The position numbers and the translations under genes were made by a program. From contig DFXE01000015.1 of the NCBI GenBank assembly GCA_002381645.1, forward strand, positions 43,003 to 107,002: a DNA stretch of 64,000 nt. Direction: 5' to 3'. The DNA is from Bacteroidales bacterium UBA4116. Its GTDB lineage: Bacteria > Bacteroidota > Bacteroidia > Bacteroidales > Tannerellaceae. Positions 54,274 through 63,550 of this stretch are shown here, one piece after another (positions within the stretch are counted from its first letter, which is position 1; every line of letters begins with the position of its first letter). The notes beneath the pieces were generated by a model. The model did no database searches and was not told the origin of the DNA. It was given only the letters and a program-made list of their open reading frames with translations.

Positions 54274-54825
54274 TTAAATGTCTTTTGTTAAAAACTCCTC
54301 GACTTTTTTCACCGCGTGATGATAAGAAGCTTTCAAAGCACCAACCGACGTACCTAATATTTCCGACATATCGTCATACTTCATCTCATCAAAATATTTC
54401 ATATTAAAGACCAGCCGCTGTTTTTCCGGTAACGTTAAAATCGCTTCCTGCAATTTGGTCTGTGCCCCGTCCCCATCAAAATAAGTATCCCCTTTCAAAC
54501 GTTCCAATAAAAACACATCGGTATCATCGATTGAAACATTATTTATATTGCGTTGCCGGTTTAAGAAAGTGATGCATTCGTTGATAGCTATTTTATAAAG
54601 CCATGTGGAAAGCTTAGCCTCGCCACGGAAATAATCAATATTGGTCCAGGCTTTCAAAAAGGTGTTTTGAAGCAGATCATTGGCATCATCATGGCTTAAA
54701 ACCATCTTACGGATCTGCCAATATAATTTCTCCCCATACGAATTTACAACCTGAGCAAAAGCATCTCTTTGAGTAGCCGGATCACGCAAACGCTCAATTA
54801 GTTCATCGTCTGTATATTGTTGCAT
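54274..54825 (-). CDS. ECF-type RNA polymerase sigma factor
   Basis: A 183-residue sigma-70 family protein with only regions 2 and 4. Region 2 has DANDLLQNTFLKAWTNIDYFRGEAKLSTWLYKIAINECITFLNRQ; region 4 has LPEKQRLVFNMKYFDEMKYDDMSEILGTSVGALKASYHHAVKKVEEFL with an HTH. It should direct RNA polymerase to its own operon and stress genes. It is the first gene of a three-gene unit with the membrane protein (49 bp gap) and the Spy-like protein. Confidence 0.95.
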   Translation of the reverse strand: MQQYTDDELIERLRDPATQRDAFAQVVNSYGEKLYWQIRKMVLSHDDANDLLQNTFLKAWTNIDYFRGEAKLSTWLYKIAINECITFLNRQRNINNVSIDDTDVFLLERLKGDTYFDGDGAQTKLQEAILTLPEKQRLVFNMKYFDEMKYDDMSEILGTSVGALKASYHHAVKKVEEFLTKDI

Positions 54826-54862
54826 TCTTTATAATTTGACCGTAAATATATGAAAAACTTAT

Positions 54863-54870
54863 TACTTTTG
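54863..54870 (+). promoter_or_regulatory. -7 promoter box for zupT
   Basis: TACTTTTG fits TAnnTTTG, 18 bp before the zupT start. A TTTG lies at 54835-54838, but the spacing (24 bp) is longer than the usual ~19-20. Confidence 0.5.
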
Positions 54871-54888
54871 CTTAGTAAATAAGGCGTC

Positions 54889-55686
54889 ATGGAGCTTCAG
54901 ACTATATTAATAGCATTTGGTTTAACCATGATTGCGGGGTTATCCACGGGTATCGGCAGCATTATGGCATTCTTTACTAAACGCACCAATACGCGGTTCC
55001 TTTCTACTGCATTGGGATTCTCGGCGGGCGTAATGATCTATGTTTCCTTTATGGAAATGATGCCTCAGGCTAAAGAAGATCTGATCGGATATCACGGCGA
55101 ACGGTTAGGGACCTTATATATGTTACTCGCATTCTTCGGAGGTATGGGTTTTATAAACCTGATCGACTTTCTTATCCCGGAAGATAAGAATCCGCATGAA
55201 ATACAGGATCTGCACGAACTGGATAAGAAACAGGCAGGACTTAAAAGAACGGGGATATTAGTTGCTTTATCAATTGCCATACACAATTTTCCCGAAGGCA
55301 TCGCCACATTTACTTCCGCATTGAACAGTATGGAAGTGGCCCTTCCCATTACATTTGCCATCGCTATCCATAATATACCCGAAGGGATCGCCGTTTCCGT
55401 TCCTATATATCAGGCAACAGGAAATAAGAAAAAAGCATTCTGGCTTTCATTCCTCTCGGGTATGGCCGAGCCGGTCGGGGCATTGGTCGGTTTCCTTATA
55501 CTCATACCATTCTGGACGCCCTCCATTAACGGTTTAATTCTGGCCGCGGTTTCCGGAATTATGGTTTTCATTTCTATGGATGAACTTCTTCCTAGTGCCC
55601 AGAAATACGGCGAACACCATCTTTCAATCATTGGTCTCGTTGCCGGAATGGTCGTTATGGCCGCCAGCCTTTTTCTTTTCATTTAA
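54889..55686 (+). CDS. zupT: ZIP-family metal transporter
   Basis: A 265-residue inner-membrane protein with eight expected helices. The two metal-site motifs are HNFPEGIA (helix 4) and HNIPEGIA (helix 5), the binuclear site of ZIP proteins, and the N-terminal GLSTGIGSIMAFF is typical of ZupT. It imports zinc and other divalent metals. A cytoplasmic loop with acidic and His residues (EDKNPHEIQDLHELDKK) may sense metal. It is a single gene between the divergent ECF sigma gene and convergent groEL. Confidence 0.95.
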   Translation: MELQTILIAFGLTMIAGLSTGIGSIMAFFTKRTNTRFLSTALGFSAGVMIYVSFMEMMPQAKEDLIGYHGERLGTLYMLLAFFGGMGFINLIDFLIPEDKNPHEIQDLHELDKKQAGLKRTGILVALSIAIHNFPEGIATFTSALNSMEVALPITFAIAIHNIPEGIAVSVPIYQATGNKKKAFWLSFLSGMAEPVGALVGFLILIPFWTPSINGLILAAVSGIMVFISMDELLPSAQKYGEHHLSIIGLVAGMVVMAASLFLFI

Positions 55687-55791
55687 CAGAAATAATTACA
55701 AGAAAGAAACAGGGAGAAAGGAAAATCTTATAAAAGAATTTCCTCACCTTTCTGCGTGCTAACTGTCGCATTCTGTATTTTGCATCCTGTA

Positions 55792-55836
55792 TAAAAAAGA
55801 AAGGGAAAAGCGAAATACCTTTCACTTCTCCCTTTT
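55792..55836. terminator. bidirectional terminator between zupT and groEL
   Basis: AAAGGGA at 55800-55806 pairs with TCCCTTT at 55829-55835, and GAAA pairs with TTTC inside, with an AAAAAA run on one side and TTTT on the other. It lies between convergent genes. Confidence 0.65.
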
Positions 55837-55856
55837 CACCTTTCATCCGAAAGTTA

Positions 55857-57494
55857 TTACATCATGCCGCCCATTCCGCCGCCCATTCCCGGGTTCATCG
55901 GCATAGCAGGAGCATCTTCTTTTACTTCAGCGATAACACATTCCGTTGTAAGGAACATTCCGGCGATAGAAGCAGCGTTTTCCAAAGCAACGCGGGTTAC
56001 TTTTGCCGGGTCGATTACACCTGTTGCACATAAGTTTTCATAAACGTCTGTACGGGCATTGTAACCATAATCGCCTTTTCCTTCTTTCACTTTCTGAACC
56101 ACAACAGCGCCTTCTTTTCCGGCGTTGAAAACGATTTGACGAAGCGGTTCTTCAATAGCGCGTTTTACGATTTCGATACCTGTTGTTTCATCTTCGTTTT
56201 CGCCTTTCATTCCTTCAAGCGCTTCGATAGCACGGATATAAGCTACACCACCACCAGGAACGGTACCTTCTTCGATAGCTGCACGGGTTGCGCTTAATGC
56301 ATCGTCCACACGGTCTTTCTTTTCTTTCATTTCTACTTCAGAAGGAGCACCTACATAAAGAACAGCAACACCACCGGCCATTTTAGCCAAACGTTCCTGC
56401 AGTTTTTCTTTGTCATAATCAGAAGTAGTTGTTTCGATCTGAGATTTCAACTGACCGATACGGGCCTGGATAGCAGCCTTGTCGCCGGCACCGTTTACGA
56501 TTGTGGTATTATCTTTGTTTACAGTTACTTTTTCAGCAGTACCTAACATTTCCATAGTAGCACCTTCCAGTTTCATACCTGTTTCTTCAGATATAACAGT
56601 TCCACCGGTCAGGATAGCGATATCTTCCAGCATAGCTTTACGACGGTCGCCGAAGCCCGGAGCTTTCACTGCACATATTTTCAAAGAACCGCGCAGACGG
56701 TTTACAACCAATGTAGCCAAAGCTTCGCTGTCGATATCTTCAGCGATGATCAGCATCGGACGGCCTGTCTGAACAGTTTGTTCCAGGATAGGAAGCAATT
56801 CTTTCAATACGGAAATTTTCTTATCGTAAATCAGGATATAAGGATTCTCCATCTGAGCTTCCATTTTTTCCGTATCCGTTACAAAATAGGGAGAGATATA
56901 ACCACGGTCGAACTGCATACCTTCCACTACTTCAACGGTAGTTTCAGTACCTTTTGCTTCTTCAACAGTGATAACACCTTCAGTTTTTACTTTCTTCATT
57001 GCTTCGGCAATCAGTTTACCGATGCTTTCGTCGCCATTAGCAGAAATTTTGGCAACGTTTTCAATTTTTTCAAGGCTGTCGCCTACTTCTTCAGCCTGTG
57101 AAGCGATATTTTCAACTACTTTCGCAACCGCTTTGTCGATACCGCGTTTCAAATCCATCGGATTAGCTCCGGCAGTAACATTCTTTAAACCTACTCCGAT
57201 AATAGACTGAGCCAATACAGTAGCTGTAGTAGTACCGTCACCGGCATTGTCGTTTGTTTTAGAAGCAACTTCTTTCACCAACTGAGCTCCCATATTTTCA
57301 TATGCGCAAGCCAGTTCAACTTCTTTAGCTACCGTAACACCGTCTTTAGTGATCTGGGGTGCACCGAATTTCTTTTCGATAATTACATTACGTCCTTTCG
57401 GACCTAAAGTAATCTTAACTGCATTTGCTAATTCATCCACGCCTTTTTTGAGCAGGTCGCGGGCTTCCATATTGAATTTAATTTCTTTTGCCAT
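55857..57494 (-). CDS. groEL: 60 kDa chaperonin GroEL
   Basis: A 545-residue chaperonin that folds proteins in an ATP-driven double ring with GroES. Typical parts are the ATP-binding LGPKGRNVIIEK and DGTTTATVLAQSI, the apical domain, and the C-terminal GGMGGMM tail. Length fits. It follows groES by 34 bp on the same strand as the groES-groEL operon. I see no obvious CIRCE element upstream, so heat control is likely through another route. Confidence 0.99.
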   Translation of the reverse strand: MAKEIKFNMEARDLLKKGVDELANAVKITLGPKGRNVIIEKKFGAPQITKDGVTVAKEVELACAYENMGAQLVKEVASKTNDNAGDGTTTATVLAQSIIGVGLKNVTAGANPMDLKRGIDKAVAKVVENIASQAEEVGDSLEKIENVAKISANGDESIGKLIAEAMKKVKTEGVITVEEAKGTETTVEVVEGMQFDRGYISPYFVTDTEKMEAQMENPYILIYDKKISVLKELLPILEQTVQTGRPMLIIAEDIDSEALATLVVNRLRGSLKICAVKAPGFGDRRKAMLEDIAILTGGTVISEETGMKLEGATMEMLGTAEKVTVNKDNTTIVNGAGDKAAIQARIGQLKSQIETTTSDYDKEKLQERLAKMAGGVAVLYVGAPSEVEMKEKKDRVDDALSATRAAIEEGTVPGGGVAYIRAIEALEGMKGENEDETTGIEIVKRAIEEPLRQIVFNAGKEGAVVVQKVKEGKGDYGYNARTDVYENLCATGVIDPAKVTRVALENAASIAGMFLTTECVIAEVKEDAPAMPMNPGMGGGMGGMM

Positions 57495-57528
57495 GATTAT
57501 TTATTTTTATAGAATTACAGAATTAAGA

Positions 57529-57798
57529 TTAAATAATAGCTAAAATGTCAGATTGACGCATGATAAGATACTGATCGCCTTCCAGTTCGATTTCCGTACC
57601 GGCATATTTACCATACAACACCTGATCGCCTGGTTTCACAACCATTTCTTCGTCTTTTGTTCCGTTACCAACAGATACTACTTCACCTTTCAATGGTTTT
57701 TCTTTAGCTGAATCAGGAATAATGATTCCACCAACTGTCTTTTCTTCTGCTGCAGCGGGCTTAACCAGCACTCTGTCTGCTAATGGCTTAATATTCAT
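57529..57798 (-). CDS. groES: 10 kDa co-chaperonin GroES
   Basis: An 89-residue co-chaperonin that caps the GroEL ring. It has NIKPLADRVLVKPAAAEEKTVGGIIIPDSAKEKP with the mobile GroEL-binding loop, and VLYGKYAGTEI. Length is slightly below the usual 94-97, as in other Bacteroidota. It is the first gene of the operon. Confidence 0.98.
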   Translation of the reverse strand: MNIKPLADRVLVKPAAAEEKTVGGIIIPDSAKEKPLKGEVVSVGNGTKDEEMVVKPGDQVLYGKYAGTEIELEGDQYLIMRQSDILAII

Positions 57799-57848
57799 TT
57801 CTCTTACTATTTAAATGTGTTAATAATATTATGTAATTTCTATTTTGC

Positions 57849-57856
57849 CAAATATA
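57849..57856 (-). promoter_or_regulatory. -7 promoter box for groES-groEL
   Basis: Minus-strand TATATTTG fits TAnnTTTG, 51 bp before groES. A TTG resembling the -33 box lies about 16 bp further upstream. Confidence 0.55.
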
Positions 57857-57932
57857 TTGCGAATACTGTGCCAACCGGAGAAAACTGACAGGATGATGTT
57901 TCTTCCGACAAAGCGAGTGCCGTTTTGACAGA

Positions 57933-59288
57933 TTAGAACTGCTCAATCAGTTCATCCCATGTCACCAAAAACTGTTCACCGGTAAGCATATTTTTAAGAT
58001 TGACTTTACCTGTAACCCTTTCATTTTCACCCACCAATGCCACAAACGGGATTTTTTTCGAATCGGCATAGCTCATTTGTTTTTTCAATTTGACAGATTC
58101 GGGATAAAGTTCCGTGCGGATACCGGCCGAACGGACTTTAGCTAACAATGGCAAAAGATATTCTTCTTCTTTCTCCCCGAAATTCACGAAAAGCAACTGT
58201 GTGGTCATCAGTGAATCAACAGGATAAAGATCTAATTGGTTCAGCACATCGAAAATACGGTCGGCTCCGAAAGAAAATCCCACACCCGATACACCTTCCA
58301 TTCCAAACACACCGGTTAAATTATCATACCTGCCGCCGCCGGTTATACTCCCGATCTGCACATCCATCGCTTTTACCTCGAATATTGCTCCGGTATAATA
58401 ATTTAATCCGCGTGCCAGCGTAAGGTCTATATCAAGGTTCGAAGTCAGTTCAATCAAACCCAGCTTATCCAGCACAAAGCTTAATTCATCTACTCCCTGC
58501 AACCCGGTTTCCGAAGCAGACAAAACAGTTCTCAATTTATCTAATTTTTCATGGTTAGAACCATTTAACAAAATAATAGGCTGTAAAGCTTCGATAGCGG
58601 TATCAGATAAGCCTTTCGACCGAAGTTCTTCATTTACTTTCTCCAATCCAATCTTATCCAACTTATCTATAGCTACGGTTATATCAACGATCCTCTCCGA
58701 CTCTCCGATGATCTCGGCAATCCCTGATAAAATCTTGCGGTTGTTCATCTTGATCGTAACCCTGATCCCGAAACGGCGGTACACTTCATTCATTATCTGG
58801 ACCAACTCCACCTCGTTCATCAGCGAATCCGAACCCACAACATCCGCATCGCATTGATAAAACTCACGGTAACGCCCTTTCTGCGGACGGTCGGCACGCC
58901 ATACCGGTTGTATCTGATAACGTTTAAACGGAAAGTTTAACTCATTTCTATGTTGAACCACATAACGGGCAAAAGGAACCGTAAGGTCATACCTCAATCC
59001 TTTTTCACTCAGTTTTGCAGCTGCTTTCGCCGGATTCCGTTCCGACAATTCTGCGTCAGTCAGGTGGGAGAAGAAATCGCCGGAGTTTAATATTTTGAAT
59101 AAAAGCTTATCCCCCTCTTCGCCATATTTCCCCATCAGGGTGGAAAGATTTTCCATAGCAGGAGTTTCAATCTGCTGGTAACCGTATAAATGGAATACAT
59201 CCCGTATGGTATTGAAAATATAATTCCGCTTCGCCATTTCTTCAGGCGAGAAATCCCTTGTTCCTTTAGGTATAGAAGGTTTTTGCAT
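57933..59288 (-). CDS. hisS: histidyl-tRNA synthetase
   Basis: A 451-residue class II synthetase. It begins with KPSIPKGTRDFSPEEM, has motif 2 in RYQIQPVWRADRPQKGRYREFYQCDADVVG, the His-specific ARGLNYYTGAIFEV and GGGRYDNL, and the C-terminal anticodon-binding domain. Start choice: the ATG at 59288 gives the family start; the frame is open 42 codons further but would run across the -7 box. The gene is monocistronic. Confidence 0.97.
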   Translation of the reverse strand: MQKPSIPKGTRDFSPEEMAKRNYIFNTIRDVFHLYGYQQIETPAMENLSTLMGKYGEEGDKLLFKILNSGDFFSHLTDAELSERNPAKAAAKLSEKGLRYDLTVPFARYVVQHRNELNFPFKRYQIQPVWRADRPQKGRYREFYQCDADVVGSDSLMNEVELVQIMNEVYRRFGIRVTIKMNNRKILSGIAEIIGESERIVDITVAIDKLDKIGLEKVNEELRSKGLSDTAIEALQPIILLNGSNHEKLDKLRTVLSASETGLQGVDELSFVLDKLGLIELTSNLDIDLTLARGLNYYTGAIFEVKAMDVQIGSITGGGRYDNLTGVFGMEGVSGVGFSFGADRIFDVLNQLDLYPVDSLMTTQLLFVNFGEKEEEYLLPLLAKVRSAGIRTELYPESVKLKKQMSYADSKKIPFVALVGENERVTGKVNLKNMLTGEQFLVTWDELIEQF

Positions 59289-59315
59289 GAGTAATAATTT
59301 TTTTAATTCGGCGCA

Positions 59316-59323
59316 CAAAGGTA
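59316..59323 (-). promoter_or_regulatory. -7 promoter box for hisS
   Basis: Minus-strand TACCTTTG fits TAnnTTTG, 28 bp before the hisS start at 59288. Confidence 0.6.
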
Positions 59324-59473
59324 GTGTTTTATTTATAATTAGCTTTAACTTTCTGTCCAACTGAAATGGAGAGGGGTGCATAAATACAACTACATATAAA
59401 AAAAATCTTAACAAACTGAATAAGATTGAATTTTATAATTTATTTTACGGTCCAATCCATCAATTAATACTTT

Positions 59474-60868
59474 ATGAAAAGCAAATCACTCATACCATTC
59501 ATCGGATTATTAATTTTCCCGTTCATATCTTCCTGTACTACCCCGCAAACAAAAGCTGAAAAGGAAGCGGAAAAAGTTATTTTCTCAGGAAATCCATTCC
59601 TTCCGGGAGATTTTGCCGACCCGTGTATAATACAATACAATGACACTTTCTATGTATATGCCACTACAGGGACAGACGCGACGGTATGGTATTCTGCGGA
59701 TTTTACCGACTGGAAGCTGATAACACTTAACTGGCCAACTTCCATGGGCATACCCAACATGTGGGCGCCGGCCGTAACAGAAGGGAAAGACGGCAGGTTC
59801 TACATGTATTATTCATTAAATTCCGAAATATATGCCGGAGTAGCCGACCATCCCAAAGGCCCTTTCCGTAATCTGTTGCCGGATGAGAAACCCTTTATCA
59901 GGGACAAAGAGTTTTTCCCGCCTAAAATACATACCATCGATGCGGATTGTTTCATAGATGACGACGGACAAGCTTATTTATACTGGGGTTCAGGGTGGGG
60001 TTTTAAAGATGGCGTATGCGCAGTGGGTATACTGGACGATGACATGTGTTCTTTTAAAGAAAATCCTGTAGAAATAACCCCTGATGGATATTTCGAAGCA
60101 CCCCATTTATTTAAAAGGAACAACAGATATTATTTAATGTATTCTGACGGCATTTTTTACGACGACACTTACAAAGTAAGATATGCAATAGCCGATTCCC
60201 CGCTGGGTCCTTTCACCGAAGCAAAGAACAGCCCGGTACTTATCACAAATATGGACCGTAAAACCCACGGACCGGGGCACAATTTTTCCATCAGCATACA
60301 AGATACCTTTTATATCGTATACCATAAACATGAATTACCCTTATATGAAGCGCACAGGCAAATATGCATCGACAAAATGACATTTGACGATGAAGGGTAT
60401 ATAAATCCGGTAGTCCCTACAGAAAAAGGGCTGGCTATAAATTTTGCACAGCAGAAAAACAGGAGAAAAAGGTTATTTCCGGTTAACACACATGTTTCGT
60501 CGGAGATCCGGAAAGATTATGAACCTGCCAATGCATTTGACAACAATATGGGAACTTTATGGAAAGTTTTAAGCAATAAAACCGTTTCTATAACTGTTGA
60601 TTTAGGAAAAAATCAATCTATCAGCCATTGTCAACCTGTTTTTGCAGACATAAGAGCTCCCTACCAGTACATAATCGAATATTCAGATAGTGAAATTCCC
60701 ACAGACGATAATTGGGAAACGTATTACGAAGCTAATAACGGCAATCCGTCGGTATGGCCCACCGTAATAGCAAAAAGCATAAAAGCCCGGCATATGCGTC
60801 TGACGATAAAAGGAGGCACAAATGCGATATACGGGTTATGGGAATGGAATATTTATTCTGCTGTCTAA
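59474..60868 (+). CDS. GH43 glycoside hydrolase lipoprotein with discoidin-like domain
   Basis: A 464-residue lipoprotein with lipobox Cys21 (FISSC). The five-bladed propeller (about 35-320) has the GH43 triad: base Asp49 (FADPC), modulator Asp156 (TIDADCF) and acid Glu208 (FEAPHLF). GWGFKDG and THGPGHNFS are also family motifs. Residues ~330-464 resemble an F5/8-type carbohydrate-binding domain (DYEPANAFDNNMGTLW, SITVDLGKNQSI, MRLTIKGG). GH43 enzymes are mainly arabinofuranosidases or xylosidases, with other specificities known. The gene is isolated from the left-end utilisation locus. Confidence 0.93.
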   Translation: MKSKSLIPFIGLLIFPFISSCTTPQTKAEKEAEKVIFSGNPFLPGDFADPCIIQYNDTFYVYATTGTDATVWYSADFTDWKLITLNWPTSMGIPNMWAPAVTEGKDGRFYMYYSLNSEIYAGVADHPKGPFRNLLPDEKPFIRDKEFFPPKIHTIDADCFIDDDGQAYLYWGSGWGFKDGVCAVGILDDDMCSFKENPVEITPDGYFEAPHLFKRNNRYYLMYSDGIFYDDTYKVRYAIADSPLGPFTEAKNSPVLITNMDRKTHGPGHNFSISIQDTFYIVYHKHELPLYEAHRQICIDKMTFDDEGYINPVVPTEKGLAINFAQQKNRRKRLFPVNTHVSSEIRKDYEPANAFDNNMGTLWKVLSNKTVSITVDLGKNQSISHCQPVFADIRAPYQYIIEYSDSEIPTDDNWETYYEANNGNPSVWPTVIAKSIKARHMRLTIKGGTNAIYGLWEWNIYSAV

Positions 60869-60871
60869 AAC

Positions 60872-60900
60872 AAAAAGCGTCTGCTTATAAAGCAGACGCT
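60872..60900 (-). terminator. terminator behind the YugP-like gene
   Basis: AGCGTCTGCT at 60876-60885 pairs perfectly with AGCAGACGCT at 60891-60900 around TATAA. On the minus strand the stem is followed by TTTTTG. It lies between convergent genes. Confidence 0.8.
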
Positions 60901-60926
60901 CACCATATTATAAAAATAAAGAATAA

Positions 60927-61613
60927 TTAATTCCGGTTGCGGCCACCCATAAAAATCATGATATAATATAATAAGGTAGCAAGCGAACCCACGGCGGCAA
61001 CCACATACGTATAGGCAGCGGAGCGTAAAGCATCCACAGCTTTATCGTAGGTCGCGGCATTCGTTATACCCGCATTGCTTAACCACGCCACAGCGCGCTG
61101 GCTGGCATTGATCTCTACCGGCAAAGTGATAAAACTAAATAACGTCGTTGTCGCAAATAATATAATACCGAATAAAAGCAACTGGGGAAATACATTTATC
61201 AAAAGCATACCACCTAGTAATACCCATGTCATAATGTTAGACGAGAAACTTACGATAGGTACTAAAGCCGAACGCATTTTCAACGGAGCATACGCCGTAG
61301 CGTGCTGTACGGCATGGCCGCATTCGTGGGCCGCTACCGCAGCCGCGGCAATACTGTTGCTTGCATAAACGGATTCGCTCAGGTTAACCGTTTGGTTAGC
61401 CGGATTATAATGGTCGGTCAGGTGCCCGGGGGTAGAGATAACTTTTACATCATAAATACCATTGTCCCTCAGCATCTTCTCGGCGATGTCCCTTCCTGTC
61501 ATTCCATTAGGAATAGGAATCTTCGAATATTTTTCAAATTTGCTTTGCAGACGGTAGGATACGAGCCAACTCAATACTGCAATGCCAATAAATATGATCC
61601 AATAAACTGCCAT
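60927..61613 (-). CDS. YugP-type zinc metallopeptidase of the inner membrane
   Basis: A 228-residue membrane protein. An N-terminal helix (about 3-20) precedes a catalytic part with the zinc motif HECGHAVQHA at about residues 96-105 and an RDIAEKMLRDNGIYDV segment typical of the YugP/neutral-zinc-peptidase family. Two or three further helices follow (MTWVLLGGMLLINVF, LLLFGIILFATTTLF, YVVAAVGSLATLLYYIMIF). The substrate is unknown. Downstream is a good terminator; purA lies upstream on the same strand. Confidence 0.92.
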   Translation of the reverse strand: MAVYWIIFIGIAVLSWLVSYRLQSKFEKYSKIPIPNGMTGRDIAEKMLRDNGIYDVKVISTPGHLTDHYNPANQTVNLSESVYASNSIAAAAVAAHECGHAVQHATAYAPLKMRSALVPIVSFSSNIMTWVLLGGMLLINVFPQLLLFGIILFATTTLFSFITLPVEINASQRAVAWLSNAGITNAATYDKAVDALRSAAYTYVVAAVGSLATLLYYIMIFMGGRNRN

Positions 61614-61729
61614 AAATTTTCACTGTTTAATTAATAACAAATCACACACTCTTTAGTTTTCAACTATAGTCCCATCAAAAAGCTTGCCAACAGCAAAAAT
61701 GGCAGATAACAAGCGGTTTGACTGACATT

Positions 61730-63001
61730 TTAATCTTCCGTATAGCGTATGATCGTTTGTTCGCGGTCGGGCCCGACCGATACGATTTTAACAGGTACGC
61801 CCAATTCTTCTTCAAGGAAGGTAAGATAAGCGTTAAACTCTTCAGGGAATTCATCTTCGCTACTCATCTTTGTCATATCTGTTTTCCAACCGGGCAATTC
61901 CACATATACCGGCGAAAGCGAATCGTCTGCCTCGTATGGAAACTCCGTCACTTCTTTACCGTTTATCTCATAGGCTACGCAGGCTTTAATCGTATCAAAA
62001 CCGTCCAATACGTCGCTCTTCATCATAATCAACTGCGTTACACCATTGATCATAATAGAATATTTAAGGGCAACCAGGTCGATCCACCCGCATCGGCGTT
62101 TACGCCCGGTTACTGAACCGAACTCATTTCCTACCCGGCAAATGGTTTCGCCTGTTTCATCGAACAGTTCCGTGGGAAAGGGACCGCTTCCAACCCTTGT
62201 GCAATACGCTTTAAAGATACCGTAAACTTCACCTATGCTGCGCGGCGAAACGCCCAGTCCGGTACAACATCCGGCACATACCGTATTGGATGAGGTAACA
62301 AAGGGATATGAACCAAAATCAATGTCGAGCATCGTTCCCTGTGCGCCTTCTGCCAGAATGGACTTTCCTTCTTTGAGCGTATGGTTGATAACCTGCTCGC
62401 TGTCGATCAGGTTAAATGTTTTGAGGTACTCCAGCGCCTCCAGCCAGTCGGCCTCCAGTTGTGTAATATCATACGCATAGTTCAATGATTTCAGGATAGA
62501 CTCATGCCGTGCCTTTGCAGCCGCATATTTGGCATCGAAATTATTCAATACATCTCCTACCCGGATACCGTTGCGACTCACCTTATCAGTATATGCAGGG
62601 CCTATTCCCTTGCCTGTCGTCCCGATCTTACCATCTCCTTTAGCTGCTTCATACGCGGCATCCAGTACCCGGTGCGTCGGTAAAATAAGATGCGCCTTCT
62701 TAGAAATGGAAAGGCGTTGGGTGAGGTCGTGCCCGCTCTTGGCTAATGCTTCGGCTTCCTGCTTGAATAATAAAGGGTCCAACACGACTCCGTTACCGAT
62801 AATATTCATTTTTCCACCCTGGAATATTCCGGAAGGAATGGAACGTAAAATATATTTTTGTCCGTTAAATTCTAATGTGTGTCCGGCATTGGGGCCTCCC
62901 TGGAAACGTGCAATCACATCATACCTGGGAGTCAGCACATCCACGATCTTTCCTTTGCCTTCATCACCCCATTGCAATCCTAATAAAACATCTACTTTCA
63001 T
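61730..63001 (-). CDS. purA: adenylosuccinate synthetase
   Basis: A 423-residue cytoplasmic enzyme that joins IMP and Asp with GTP on the route to AMP. The P-loop-like GDEGKGK is at residues 12-18, NAGHTLEFNG carries the IMP-site region, and GIGPAYTDK, EGAQGTMLDIDFGSYPFVTSSNT and GRKRRCGWIDL are diagnostic. Length is normal. It lies 36 bp after the Fur-family gene on the same strand, so the two may share a transcript. Confidence 0.98.
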   Translation of the reverse strand: MKVDVLLGLQWGDEGKGKIVDVLTPRYDVIARFQGGPNAGHTLEFNGQKYILRSIPSGIFQGGKMNIIGNGVVLDPLLFKQEAEALAKSGHDLTQRLSISKKAHLILPTHRVLDAAYEAAKGDGKIGTTGKGIGPAYTDKVSRNGIRVGDVLNNFDAKYAAAKARHESILKSLNYAYDITQLEADWLEALEYLKTFNLIDSEQVINHTLKEGKSILAEGAQGTMLDIDFGSYPFVTSSNTVCAGCCTGLGVSPRSIGEVYGIFKAYCTRVGSGPFPTELFDETGETICRVGNEFGSVTGRKRRCGWIDLVALKYSIMINGVTQLIMMKSDVLDGFDTIKACVAYEINGKEVTEFPYEADDSLSPVYVELPGWKTDMTKMSSEDEFPEEFNAYLTFLEEELGVPVKIVSVGPDREQTIIRYTED

Positions 63002-63037
63002 TTTGTTTTATGAGCTTATTTAATATTTAAAAGTTTG

Positions 63038-63496
63038 TTACTTCTTCGACCCTTTATTTTTGCATTTGCTGCAAATGCCGTAAATATACAGCGAATAAAA
63101 TTCGGCTGTAAACCTGGTTATCTTCAACGTTTTTGCAAAATTGGTATAACTCGTGTTCTTTAACTCGCGAATATTTCCGCATTTCATACAGATCAGGTGT
63201 AAATGTGTTTCTGCAATATTGCGGAGTTCATACTGGACGGATTTGGAATTTAACTGGTGACGTATAATAAGGCCCGCGTCTACCAGCACATCCAGGGTAT
63301 TATAAAGAGTCGCTTTACTGACATGGAATCTTGTTTCGTCTAATTTCTGATGAAGCATAACAATATCGAAATGGCCGGAGAAAGAACAGATCTTTTCAAG
63401 AATTGTATACCTTTCCTCTGTTTTACGCAGTTTCTTTTCAGTCAGATAAGCTGTAAAACTATCCTGTATCTCTTTATATGTTTTTTCGTCCATCAT
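63038..63496 (-). CDS. Fur-family transcriptional regulator
   Basis: A 152-residue metalloregulator. The N-terminal winged helix (about 20-90) has the KATLYNTLDVLVDAGLI recognition region; the dimer domain has HLICMKCGNIREL and a second CxxC (CSKCK) near the C-terminus, a structural zinc site. Whether it senses iron (Fur), peroxide (PerR) or zinc (Zur) cannot be decided here. It precedes purA by 36 bp. The two first codons are both ATG, so the start may be at 63493. Confidence 0.93.
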   Translation of the reverse strand: MMDEKTYKEIQDSFTAYLTEKKLRKTEERYTILEKICSFSGHFDIVMLHQKLDETRFHVSKATLYNTLDVLVDAGLIIRHQLNSKSVQYELRNIAETHLHLICMKCGNIRELKNTSYTNFAKTLKITRFTAEFYSLYIYGICSKCKNKGSKK

Positions 63497-63519
63497 AATA
63501 GCGACCGAGCGCGAGTTGA

Positions 63520-63527
63520 CAAAGTTA
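63520..63527 (-). promoter_or_regulatory. -7 promoter box for the Fur-family gene
   Basis: Minus-strand TAACTTTG fits TAnnTTTG, 24 bp before the start. AGTTGACAAAGTTAACT around it is partly symmetric and could include an autoregulatory operator. Confidence 0.5.
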
Positions 63528-63550
63528 ACTCATTTATTTCAAAAGAAACC

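Noticed and set aside
57799..57932. CIRCE/HrcA operator before groES
   Set aside because: I looked for the TTAGCACTC-N9-GAGTGCTAA inverted repeat and did not find it; only a -7 box is seen.
62529..63023. 164-codon open frame on the plus strand inside purA
   Set aside because: Antisense to purA and rich in Pro/Ser from reverse codons; no support.
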